This document shows, piece by piece, positions 1 through 11,097 of a DNA stretch of 64,000 nucleotides. Position numbers and translations under genes: made by a program. Origin of the DNA: Paramecium sonneborni (Eukaryota; Ciliophora; Oligohymenophorea; Peniculida; Parameciidae); assembly GCA_905182985.1 (NCBI GenBank), contig CAJJDN010000103.1, forward strand, positions 124,001 through 188,000. Direction: 5' to 3'. The notes beneath the pieces were generated by a model that was given only the letters and a program-made list of their open reading frames with translations, had not been told where the DNA came from and searched no databases. Within the stretch, counting starts at the first letter, position 1. Each line of letters opens with the position of its first letter.

Positions 1-980
1 AACTTAAAAACATCATTTCTACATATAATAGATTTAAAGAACAATCATTTTAAGTTTTAATTTAATTAAGTTGAGATTTCTTAAAAATATTTATCTAATT
101 GAATAAGCTTTTAATTTTCTTTAATTTTATTTGAAACTTTAATATAAGCTTTCTAGAAAGAAATTATTTATTAAATTGCATTAAGAAATCTTAAAAATTT
201 GAATCTAATAAGAGTATATAATCATATAAATGAGTTTTATCTTTGAAAATCTTAAAATTTACATTTTGAGAATAGATTTTATATTCAATCTATTTAATAT
301 TTTTCTAATTTTGTAATGAAATAAATGAATACTAGAACTTTTTAATCTTGATTGCAATAATAGCTTTGTCTATTTATAAATATTTATAAATAACAAAACA
401 GACCTATTAAAAAGATGTCAACAAAATTTTAAATATATGTCGAGGAAATTGATTCTCTTTTAATTAAGACTCTGTAATCTATTGCTCTATCAAAATTAAA
501 TCTTTTAACAACTACAATTTAAATTTCTTAATTATTGGAATACTATTTAAGTATATCATAGACTTATTCATAGTAAATGAATATAGTTTCATAAAATTGA
601 TTATTCCTTTAATTTTATATTTATTAAAAGATTTGTGTAATTTAGAATATTTATAAAGAATGTTTGATACCTTCTTAAAGAATTTGAATTTTATTGAAAT
701 AATTTAACAATAACTATTGTGTTTTAATTGAATGAATCTGAAGATTTGAATAGTAAAGATATTGTATTGTGTTTAGAGATTCACAAATGTCAATAAAGAA
801 TGTAATTGACACATATTAATTTCTAAAAAGTGGTTATTATTTTAATAAAAAATGCCTATAATTATAGAAAATTTTGTTAATTAATGAATTTTTCAATAAA
901 TAAAGCAATATAATTAAAAAATTATAAAGAATAAGAATTTTTATTTTAATTGTTTTAATGATATATGTATTAATTTTAAT
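1..980. other. AT-rich stretch without a recognisable gene
   Basis: Frames on both strands are closed by TGA at short intervals and I see no conserved motif. A short perfect inverted repeat of 11 bp (74-84 and 181-191) is present but is not convincing as an element at this base composition. The stretch may be intergenic or a decayed gene upstream of the LIN9-like gene. Confidence 0.5.
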
Positions 981-2907
981 ATGAACGAATTCCCTGATTA
1001 AATAGATATTTCAAAATTAAGAGTTGATTTAGGTGATCAATGGAATGAAACTGAGTTAGAGGTTTTTCTTAAAAGTAGTTATCTATACATGAATGAATAT
1101 TAGTCTTCAGATAACAAAAATTAGCTGGAGTTGGAAGAATGTAGGAAATATTAAAACAACTTGGATATTAAAGAACAATCACAAATTTATTGTCGATTTA
1201 TAAAAAAGTAAAGAAATATAATAGAAATAGAACAAAAACTTTTTAGAATCAAACCAAAATTGTACAGCTCATGATTTGTATTTGATTTTATAAGATCATT
1301 ATCAATAAGATGAAGAAATTAGTTATGATTAAGGATAGGCTAAAAGGATTAAGAAAAATAAGAATTGTAATATATTCTCTCTTAAAAATTAGGTCGTAAA
1401 TCAATTCCTTAAAAATTTGAAGTCTTTGAAAATGAAATTGATTTAACTTATTACTTTACAACAACTCTTTGTAATTAGAATAGATGCGTTAGTAAAGGTT
1501 AGGAAATGAGCTAAAATGTATTGATTTTAATGATTTCAAGTTTTGTAAGTGGATTCAACATGAATACTTTTATTCTCATTTAGATTATACATATTTTAGT
1601 CTAAATGAATTTAGACAAATGTTAAATAAAGCTAATGTATAATTAGACAAGAAATCAATTTAAGAGTGGAGATAGATTAAATTGGTATGTATATATATAT
1701 ACAAAAAATTTAGGCGATAGGATAACCAAGGAGATTTTCATTTTATTTTTTATAATAAGAGATGAGTAAATTAGCAAAGTATCGATCAGTGATACGAAAT
1801 TACTTATTTGATCACAACTACCCAATTCATAGAGATATTAAAAATTTAGATTTAATTCGAGACATTGTAAGATTGGCTCCCTTTAATATTGGATAAATTG
1901 TATATGCTGTTCATCCTGAATGTAAACATATACATCCAGGTTAAATTGTATCTACTAATTTACCTAGTATTACAATCAAATTCTTATAACCTGAATTAGG
2001 AATTCATAAGATTTTTGATTAGAATATTTAGTTGTAAATATATAGAGAAATATAAAAAAAAGAGAGGATAAATTTTTAAGTAAATAGATGAGTGATGATC
2101 GATTTGATATGTAATAATAAATGAGTTTGAATCTACAAAATGAGAGTAAAAATACTTTGATTTCAAGTATTGTATAAGAATTCGATTATTTTGCTGGTTC
2201 TTTTATGATAAGGATTCTGTAGAGGTATTTTACTATAAAAATAATAAAGAAAATATGCTCTTGTAGGTTATTTAAAATAACTAAATTATGAATTAGAGAA
2301 TAATCAAAATCTTAAAAACGATATAGAATTTAAATCTCTATATAGTTGGACTTTTCAATAGATACGCAATTTTGATTTGGCCTCTAAACATGTAATTACT
2401 AAGTTTAGAATGAGAGGTTTAAATGGATATTGTATATAAATTGATAATGATTTTAATTTTAGCTCTCAGATAAGTGAACAATAATCTTGATAAGGTTCTA
2501 AGTATGCCATTAGCCTATATGGAGAGGGAATTAGATCAAAATAATGCAAAAATTGAGGAAGAAAAAAAAAATAATGAAATTAAACAAATTATTTATAAAT
2601 AGTAAGATGTATGATATTAGTTATGATTATAGGAGAGAATCAATTCATAGTTAAGTTAATTATTAAATAGCAAATTTTAATTTTTAGAGAATGATAATTG
2701 TAAAGATAATTATTTTAATTAGAATATAAACCATTGATTTCTTCTCTATTTGGATTACTATTCACATTGAATAATAATTCAGATTTAAATATGAATACAA
2801 ATACATATTGGCAAACTCTTACATAAAATATTTAAGATTCACATCCTTAATAATTAATAGAAATTCAAGAATCGATACTAAGAATAGTAGGTAATTAAAG
2901 TAAATGA
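981..2907 (+). CDS. LIN9/ALY-type protein with SANT-like and DIRP domains
   Basis: LIN9/Mip130/ALY proteins are core subunits of the DREAM/MuvB complexes that repress or activate cell-cycle genes. Ten introns (1075-1103, 1278-1309, 1367-1392, 1518-1540, 1685-1713, 2034-2062, 2225-2249, 2432-2462, 2609-2632, 2700-2722) give 552 codons in one frame, about 551 residues. The N-terminus carries a SANT-like segment (WNETELEVFLK, then GRMQEILKQLG and NRTKTFQNQTKIVQLM), as in plant ALY. The middle has the DIRP signature (IQEWRQIKLAIGQPRRFS) followed by MSKLAKYRSVIRNYL and a Tudor-like strand block. The C-terminus has the LIN9 helical segment LDKVLSMPLAYMERELDQNN. Several 3' splice sites are AAG. The second intron could instead end at 1294. 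Family call is firm; exact exon ends are inferred. Confidence 0.82.
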
Positions 2908-2960
2908 ATATATATATTTTATAATTGAATTTCAGATTTCAATGTGAGAAACTTAATTTT

Positions 2961-3633
2961 TAATGAAAATTGGTTTTAATTTTAGATGGCTTAAATAGGG
3001 TCGAACATCTGGCTTGGATTTTCTTTAAGTAAGGGGACTTTTAACTATCAATTTATTTGTTAATTATTATTCTTAATCTTTATTCAATTAATGAACAGTA
3101 ACTAGATTTAGCTAGAGTTACCTATTTCTTTTAGGTTATTATAATGTTTTATTTTAGAGATACTATCCTAATTTGTTTTATGAACTTTATTTTGGTTTGA
3201 TAGGACTTAATCTTGTAGGAGACAAGTTATAAACTTGAGAGAGTTAAGGTTCTCCATACGTATTCATTCTTGAATGATGTCTCTAAAATATTACAGATCC
3301 TCTACGAGATTAATTTCTTTAAAAAATAAAAGCGAAAATTACATTAATTTCACCGATTAACAAATTTAGGTACTTTTTAAGTAAAGATTGTTTTATCTAA
3401 TCGATGTATTGTTATTTAATTATTTGAATTGAAAATTGCTAAGTTGACCACATTCGCTGCAATAGCAACTCTTTCTTCTTATCTATGTTAAAGTCGCCAA
3501 TGGAAAATCATCTTCATTCTATTTGCAATTTTTTATTCTTAGACTGCTTCTCTTTTCTTTATTATGAGAATACAGTGATGAGGTAGATCCAGTAAGACAT
3601 ATAGGATTAAAAGAATTTCGAAAGCTAGATTGA
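2961..3633 (+). CDS. Hypothetical membrane protein, exon structure unresolved
   Basis: I do not recognise the family. Two coding-like blocks are visible on this strand: one around 3140-3230 (GYYNVLFQRYYPNLFYELYF, hydrophobic) and one from about 3225 to 3578 with two membrane segments (TTFAAIATLSSYL and QWKIIFILFAIFYSQTASLF). A charged tail (EVDPVRHIGLKEFRKLD) ends at a TGA at 3631-3633 in a shifted frame. The joins need one or two introns or an indel that I could not settle. The start could be the ATG at 2961 or the one at 2986. It follows LIN9 at a short distance on the same strand. Confidence 0.38.
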
Positions 3634-4578
3634 CTTGTTGATATTAGCATTATAATATTAATTTAATTATTTCTTTAATGTCAAAAATTTCAACATACTG
3701 AATTCATAAATAATGTTAACTATTATATTATTTCATCTAAAATTTTGTTAGTTAAAAAATGCATATCTGATAAAATAAAATTCACATAAATTTTCCAAAT
3801 CATAACTATTTTATCAAAAAAGAAATTAAATACCATCAAATTAATACCACTTTTAATATCGTTTTGACTTATTTCTTTTTTGTTGAGTGAATAATAATTA
3901 TTTTTGTTAAGTTTTTAATTTTTTTTTATACTTTTATTAATAATTATGAATCAAGTTTTCGATAACTTATATAAATTATTTAAGATTTTTAAGTATTAAA
4001 AATAATAATTAAGAAGGAATTAACTTAATTAATCAATTTTTATTTATTATCCCTAGATTTTATGGAAAAACAAATTTAATTTTTCTTTGAGGTTTAGATT
4101 CTTTTTAAATTAAAATTTATATTGCTAAATTCTAAAAGTGCATTTAAACTATTTTTATTGAAGGTTTATTTTTATAAATATCTAATAATGTTTAGAAATT
4201 GTCTTTCAAAATTGTCTTATTGATTTGAACCATTTCTTATTGTTTTTTTTCTTTTAAAGTAATATTTTGTTTATGTACTTATTTTAAAAAATACTCTATT
4301 ATTCAGATTCATACAATAACAATTTTTTCTTTGAAAATTTGTTTGTTGTTATTTAAATGTAATATAAATGGTTTCATTTTTTTAAGAAATTAAGGAATTT
4401 TTTATATTAAGAATTGAAGTAATATTAAGAGGTGATTTGATTAATAAAAAAGTGTAAGTATTTTAGAGAAAATTAATTGATTTGATTAAAAATAATTATG
4501 ATGATAAATTTATGGATATGAAACGATTAAAAATTTGTTGAGAATCTTTTGATTCACATATATATTATAAACTCAAAA
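3634..4578. other. AT-rich spacer with no supported gene
   Basis: Homopolymer-rich sequence lies between the end of the small membrane-protein gene and the 3' end of the first poly(A) polymerase gene. One plus-strand frame stays open for about 100 codons (about 3579-3882) but has low-complexity composition and no recognisable motif. Confidence 0.4.
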
Positions 4579-5670
4579 TCATTATTAATAGAAATTATGG
4601 ATATGAGACTCTAATTTTAATTGAACATCCTTTCCACAAGTCAAGAAATCATCAATTTGACCTGATTAATAATTTAAAGCTTTCATAAATCCTACAGCAA
4701 AAATAAATTTAATAGCTTAGATATTATAAGTAGGTCTTCCAACATTATGTTTTTCATTTAGAGGGTCTTATATTAAAAGTGTAGGGATTTGATTGGTTGC
4801 ATTTTATGGATTGAAATAAATAGGATAAGCAGATACTTGTTAATCAGGTGGGAATACATAAATGGTCTTAGCAATATAATCCATTTCACATCCATATAAA
4901 TATAAGAATTCAATTAAACATTATGCTAAAGAAAGTTGTTGTCCAGTACGAGATTGTAAAAAGGAAACAATCATTAAATTTAAACCATAACTACTTAACC
5001 CTCCTTGATATGGATCTAGAAGTGATGATTAAGATAGAAATTATTTTAAAACCATAGTCAAAGGTCTTAATTCTGGTAAATAGTTGAGGTATGATTTAAT
5101 TAATGAAACACATTGAATACCATTATGTCTAGGTTCTTGAAAGGAAATATCAATTCTTTTATTAAAATAATAGTTAATAGACTTTAATTTAAGGACAGGA
5201 ATAGCAGTAAATAGAATACATTTAGTTTCTTCAATGAATTTAGTTTTTGAAAATTCCATTTCTAATTTTTTCATTTGATCAACAATATACAATTGTTAAG
5301 TAGTCATGATTACAATATCAATATCACTATTAGGTAATGAGAGTTAAGTTGCAAAGGATCCATATACATATGCTTCTTAATTTAAAACTCTTCTAACAGT
5401 AGCTTTAATTTTATTAATAAGTTCTTCAAGATTTTATTAATGTTCTTAGTTGTATTAATCAACTTATTGAATGTATTAATCAATGCTTTGGTTGAGTAGT
5501 TTAAGTGAATCTTGTTTAGGTAGAATTTATAGGATTTTATCTGTTTAAACTTCCATTTCAACTTTTTATTCTTTGGGAAGAATGTTAAGTAGACGTAGAC
5601 GTTCTTTATTTGATTTAGTAATGGCATCAAGATCGGAGAGATCAGCAATGGTATGAAACATTTTGGACAT
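4579..5670 (-). CDS. Noncanonical poly(A) polymerase (Trf4/PAPD5-type), paralog A
   Basis: Intronless frame of 364 codons from ATG at 5670 to TGA at 4579. The nucleotidyltransferase signature is clear: YGSFATQLSLPNSDIDIVI, the GS...DxD motif that holds the catalytic aspartates. It is followed by a KRIDISFQ strand, which would hold the third acidic residue, and by the PAP-associated domain (GGLSSYGLNLMIVSFLQS and DPLNEKHNVGRPTYN). Trf4-type enzymes add short oligo(A) tails to nuclear RNAs for exosome decay. This copy lacks the long N-terminal extension of its divergent neighbour at 5867-7544. Both genes read outward from a 196-bp spacer, so they look like an inverted duplication. Confidence 0.85.
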
Positions 5671-5866
5671 TTGATATAAATAAAAAAGTATTTATAAATA
5701 TTCGTTTTTGTTTTGAATGAATTAAGATGTTTTGAAGTAGATTCGATAGCATTTTCCAATGATAGATAATATAATGTTTCGAAATATTCTGTCGTAATAG
5801 AAAGATTAGAACCTATTGATAACTTTAGTATATATATTAAAGAGAGTGAGAGAAATAGTTGGTCAT
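5671..5866. promoter_or_regulatory. Shared spacer between divergent poly(A) polymerase paralogs
   Basis: The 196 bp between the two outward-facing start codons must hold both 5' regions. It is AT-rich; I see no specific motif that I can name. The promoter role is inferred from position only. Confidence 0.4.
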
Positions 5867-7544
5867 ATGGAAGATGTTACAAAGTTTGCATTATCTTTAT
5901 GGGAGAAAGAAGAGATTTAGATATCAAAAGAATGTATAAATAATGAATTCTAGATTTAGTGCATGATGAAATAATATTGAATTTGGTTGAATCTAAATTT
6001 TACTATCAAGCTCTTTTGGCAAATAAGAATAGTCAATTTTTGAGTAATATTGCAGTTAAATATTAGATAAGAATAAGATTTATAGTGAGGTATAGGAATT
6101 GTCAGAAAAGAGTAAGAGAGTTAATGATATATTGATTGAAAACTTTAGTGCATAGAGACCATATTAATTGTTTGTAGAAGAATAGCAAGAATTATAATCA
6201 AAGAAGACAGCATAGACACCTAAGATACCATAATTATAGAAAGGATAGAAATTATGTTCTCTAACATTGAACATTTAAGATCGGGATTAAGTAGATAAAT
6301 TATACAGAAATAATAAATAATATTTGTAATAATTAGGAATTAAAATGGAATATCCTAAAAATACAACAGCTACATAAACTGAATAAGTTGATGGATTAAT
6401 GCCTTTAAGTAGTAAAAAAAATAAGAATTAATCAAAAGAGTAAAATAAAGAAATGAAATTCTATGAATATCAATTAGAAATGGGTTAATGTACTTAATAT
6501 TTACCTACTTATGATACAGTTGAATTATTGACTCAAGATATTAAATTGTTTGTTTCTGAAATTGATTAATATAATAAGAAGAATAGAAATGCATTCTAAA
6601 AATTAATTGAAGAAATATCTGCTGTTGTAAGTGATACTTATGCAGGAGCATAAATAGATGTCTATGGATCATATGCAACAGAATTATGTTTACCACACTC
6701 AGATATTGATTTAGTCATTAAAATCTCCAATCAACATGAAAAGTTTGTTACAGATATTTTATAAAGAATTGAAATTGAATTGAAAAAATGTAAATTTATT
6801 GAAGAAACTAAATGTGTAACTTAATCAACCACTCCAGTTCTTAGAGCTAAGTGTAATAAATAATATATGAATAAGAGACTTGATATCTCTATTCAAGAAA
6901 CTAAACATAATGGTTTATAATGTGTCTAATTGATTCGCAAATATATTAAGAATTATGAACCACTTAAACCATTAACACTTATTATGAAACAATTCCTCCA
7001 TAAAAGTGATCTCTCTGATACTTATAGTGGTGGCTTAAGTTCATATGGATTAATCTTGATGATTGTATCCTTCTTATAAAGCTACCAAAATTAAGATAAG
7101 AATTGGCCTACTATAGGTACTTTATTAATAGAATTTTTGAATGTTTATGGTTGTGAATTAGATTATGCTGGTAAAACTATCTGTCCTGATCAACCTGAAG
7201 TTTTTGAATAAGAAACAACCATAATATTTGATCCTCATAATTTTGCTTATTGTTAATAACAAAGTCTTGTTATCATTGATCCACTCAATCCATAAAATAA
7301 TGTCGGACGTCCTTCCTATAATGTTGCTAAGATCAAAGTATATATAATCTTACGTTCTTTCTAGCTTGCATTCACTGTTGCTTTCTCCAAATTATTGACC
7401 TTTGATTCTACAACTCAATAATACCCACTAAAATTCTTTTTCAATTCCGCTTAAAATATTCAATGTTCCCTTCATTCTGTGCTAGTCAATTAATATAAAG
7501 CCTATGCTGATTAGATCATGTTTGGAACATCTACACGTTATTGA
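5867..7544 (+). CDS. Noncanonical poly(A) polymerase (Trf4/PAPD5-type), paralog B
   Basis: Three introns (5934-5959, 6044-6066, 7338-7364) leave 534 codons. The N-terminal ~200 residues are Gln/Lys-rich and probably disordered. The catalytic core then matches paralog A closely: YGSYATELCLPHSDIDLVI, KRLDISIQETKHNGLQCV, GGLSSYGLILMIVSFLQS, NNVGRPSYNVAKIK. The third intron contains no TGA and could be read through, but comparison with paralog A at the same point shows that its 27 nt are inserted sequence. Predicted role: nuclear RNA oligoadenylation and turnover. No Air-like zinc-knuckle partner was seen nearby. Confidence 0.86.
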
Positions 7545-7625
7545 GTATATAAGAAAATATATCTAGTTATAATTCAATTTATCCTTTCATTATAAATCAA
7601 TTTATAATCCAATTTATTATTTTAT

Positions 7626-9240
7626 ATGAATTGGGATTTTATAAATAGAAAGCTTAAAGAATTCTTTGAACAAAGACGACAACAATCTGTTGATAAAATA
7701 TTCACACTTAATAATTGTAACATCCCAAAAAAATAATTTAATGAAATGGAAACTTAAGTAATTGATGATCCTAAAATTACATAAATGTAACTAACAATTC
7801 CCCTTACACTTTAAACTCCAACAAAAACTAAAACTAATCCAAAATCATTTAGCTAAATCTCCCATTTATTCTCTCCTCATGGACCTGCAAGATCAACTAC
7901 TTCCATGTAAATGAGATAAATTGTAGCTAGTACTTTAAAAAATCAAAGCAACAGTTACAATAGTGTTAGAACCAAAGACATTAAAAAAGTTTAAGAATTG
8001 GTTGGCCAAACTACTAAAAATACTAATAAACCTAATTTCAGAAAACTTAGAAAATAATAAACTTTCATTTCATAAAAAATTTTAAAAGATTTTGACAATT
8101 TATTTGATCAAGCACCTAATAATAATATTAAACAATCTGATTCTCTTAAATCCTTTATTACACAAACCAAAAATATAAATACTTTAGCTATGCGTGCCTA
8201 ATTAAAAATTAAATCTTATGGTTCTATTAGATAACTCAGTTAACCAAGTCCCACTATTCATAATTTCACTAAAATCAATTTTGCTAACAATTCTAATCCA
8301 AAAGTAGGTTTAGATCGCTTCCTCAGTAATAAATGGCTATAATTTGTAATTGAATAGAAATCTATGAGGAAAGATGATTAATTTAATTAATAACTCAAAT
8401 CTTACACAGAATCTCCTCAAAAACTTATTAATATACAAAATCTTAAACAAAATTAAGAAGTCAGAGAATAATTAAATAATAAATTAAATCTTTAAAATTA
8501 CAAACCTCATAGATATACACCTTAATCAGCAAGAAATTAAGAAATTAAAAAAGAAACACAATCTTTAATCAAATCGAATTCTTAAACTATTCTTGAAATT
8601 GAAAAAAGAAAAGATGATGAGGAATTAATCTAATTTGTACCTATTTATTATGATAAATAAGTTAAAAGAAGAAGAATTTTGAGGAAACTTAAAGTTTTAG
8701 CTAAAATTGCTATAATTAAACGCATTTTTGTTTATCAGGTATATTTTAATTATTACATTATAGTTATTAGAATAATATTAATAGCTGATATCATATAAGT
8801 CTCCAGGCTCTAATGCTTTCTTAAGATTTGTTAAATACAACAAAATTTAAGATGTAAAATAAATGCTTGATCAAGACAAAAAATTGATTGGATCTTTTGA
8901 TGAATTAGGTTAATAAGCTATACATCTAGCTGTAATGATCTAATCAATTGATATGGTTAAATTACTACTTTACTATGATGCAGATGTCAATTCAAATGAT
9001 TTCTTTCTTTAAAAACCATTATATTTTGCTCTTAATACTAATAATTTAGAAATTGCTAAATTACTCCTTGCATGTAGAGCAACTCCATGGGATCAAAATT
9101 TGAGAGACTACTTTCCTTGTTGCAGAAGTCAAAATGCAAAAGACTTAATTAAATTGGCTTAATATCTGAAAATATATAATCGAGATCCAGAATGTTTATT
9201 GAATATAGATAATATAAAGCAATAATTGAGTTTATATTGA
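7626..9240 (+). CDS. Ankyrin-repeat protein with long disordered N-terminus
   Basis: One intron (8739-8763) leaves 530 codons. The first ~370 residues are Gln/Asn/Ser/Lys-rich with no recognisable fold, ending in a basic patch (KQVKRRRILRKLKVLAKI). The C-terminal ~150 residues hold two to three ankyrin repeats (QAIHLAVMIQSIDMVKLLLY, then KPLYFALNTNNLEIAKLLLA). Ankyrin repeats mediate protein binding, so an adaptor role is likely, but the partner is unknown. The stop lies 81 bp from the stop of the convergent B-box/WD40 gene. Confidence 0.75.
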
Positions 9241-9321
9241 TTAATAACATATTAATTATGTTGTTTTTATGAATTAATTATCAAAATATATTTTTTCAAT
9301 TTATACTTAAGCTTATTTAAA

Positions 9322-11097
9322 TCAATTAATTAAAATAGATTTTGAACTTACTCTTATTTTTTTATCCCAACTTCCGCTAATTATCAATTCTCTACTAGGA
9401 ATATACTCAATACAGCTAATTTAATCAGTGTGTCTTTTAAAAATAAAAATTTACTTACCTTTTTCAATATCCCAACATCTTATTGTCTAATCAGCACCTC
9501 CAGACCAAAGCTAATTATTTTCACTATCAAAAGTCAAACATGACACATTATCTTAATGCCCAACCAATATTTATAATTTAAGTGCTCTATCCAAATTCCA
9601 AAGAATAATCTTTTTATCTGAACTCCCAGAAGCGATTAAAGATACAAATTCTCCATTTATCATATCTTTTAAATGTTTCAAACAAAGCACATTTCCTGTA
9701 TGACCTTCTAATTTATCTCTACAATATCCATTTAAAATATTATATACACTAATTATACTATCACCTCCACTTACTATTAAACCTTTATATGATACATAAC
9801 AAAGAGCTAAGATCTTTTAATTATCTTATATGTTTAATTTTATTTTTGGGTTTTTGAGTGACCAAATTTTAATTGTTTGATCTAAGCTACCTGAAGCCAA
9901 TTAATTTACGTCTTGCAAATAGATTAGAGCTTTGACAGATTCTTAATGTCCAACAAGAATATATTCGCATACTTTTCTTTAAAAATTCCATATTCGAATA
10001 GTTTGATCAGAACTTGCACTACCAAAATTTGTATCATTAATTTTTACTAATGATAAAATATCCCCAGAATGATCATTTAATTTTGTTGAGGTTAAGGCAT
10101 TGTCTATATAAAATATTCTAATTGTTCCTCCTACACTTCCTGATAAAATAGAAGAATTTGAAAAAGCACAAATACATAAAATAATATCAGTGTGTCCAGT
10201 TAGTACTGTATTAATAGATTTTGATTAAAGAAATCTAGATCCACTTAATTCAATCATATTACTATTACTTTAGGAAGCTTTTAAATCATTTGTTCTTTCA
10301 GATTGCTATTTTTATGATTAAAATAAAGATATATTTTTTTATAGATCTATTTTTGGAATTAAAGGTGATCTGATTCTTTTTTATATTTCTAATTTTTATT
10401 GATGCATGGGAGTTTATGTTTCATTTGTATAAAATAGATTATTTAATTAAAATGATTTAGAAATGTTATTATTTAATATTGAATGAAATTTTTCAGATAA
10501 AATAATGAGTTAATTATTTGAGATTTATTGTACAAACATTTAAACCTATTAGTTTAATGTTGGTAGAATAACATCAACCATTTGATCATTTTATTAGATT
10601 AACTAAGTGAATTAAATTTCATTAAGTGATCTATTTGTTTAAGGTATGAATATATGTGAATGTTCAGAAAGTTTATTGAATAAAGCAGCAATATCAGATT
10701 CAAACAATTTATAATAAGTATTTGTATAATCTATTGCAGATGAGCAAAACTTATTAATTTCAGCATTTATTCCAGTTTTAAGTAAATCTGAAAGTTTGAT
10801 AATCTATTTTTTTAATAAATCTTTGTTTAATGAAATTTAAGTTTGAGCAGAATTTAATTGAGAGCTAAGGAGATTAAGATTTTGTTAAATGGATTTTGGT
10901 ATTTATGTAATTTAATAATCAAGGTCATTTAGAGACTGAATCATTGAATAATGTTATGGATCATGCTTTTACATACATTAATGGCATAGAAACTTTTTAT
11001 GACAGTTTTTGACTTAACAAAGAAGTGTATAAGGTGAATTATGTTCTAAGCAATTCATTTAATAATTATATGTTTACAGTTTTATAAAATCAAGCAT
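9322..11097 (-). CDS. B-box zinc finger and WD40-repeat protein
   Basis: From the ATG at 11097 with one 21-nt intron (about 9437-9457) the frame gives 585 codons. Near the N-terminus is a B-box-like cluster (CLEHNSPYTLLC, then CHKKFLCHQCMQKHDPQH). A helical, coiled-coil-like middle follows, and then about seven WD40 repeats with typical GH...WD endings (VGHQESVKALIYL, DQTIKIWSLK, SGGADQTIRCWDIEKG). Such proteins are usually scaffolds, and some B-box proteins bind E3 ligases. The ATG at 11097 would overlap the stop of the upstream MFS gene by 8 bp; the next in-frame ATG at 11058, just before the B-box, may be the true start (571 residues). Confidence 0.8.
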
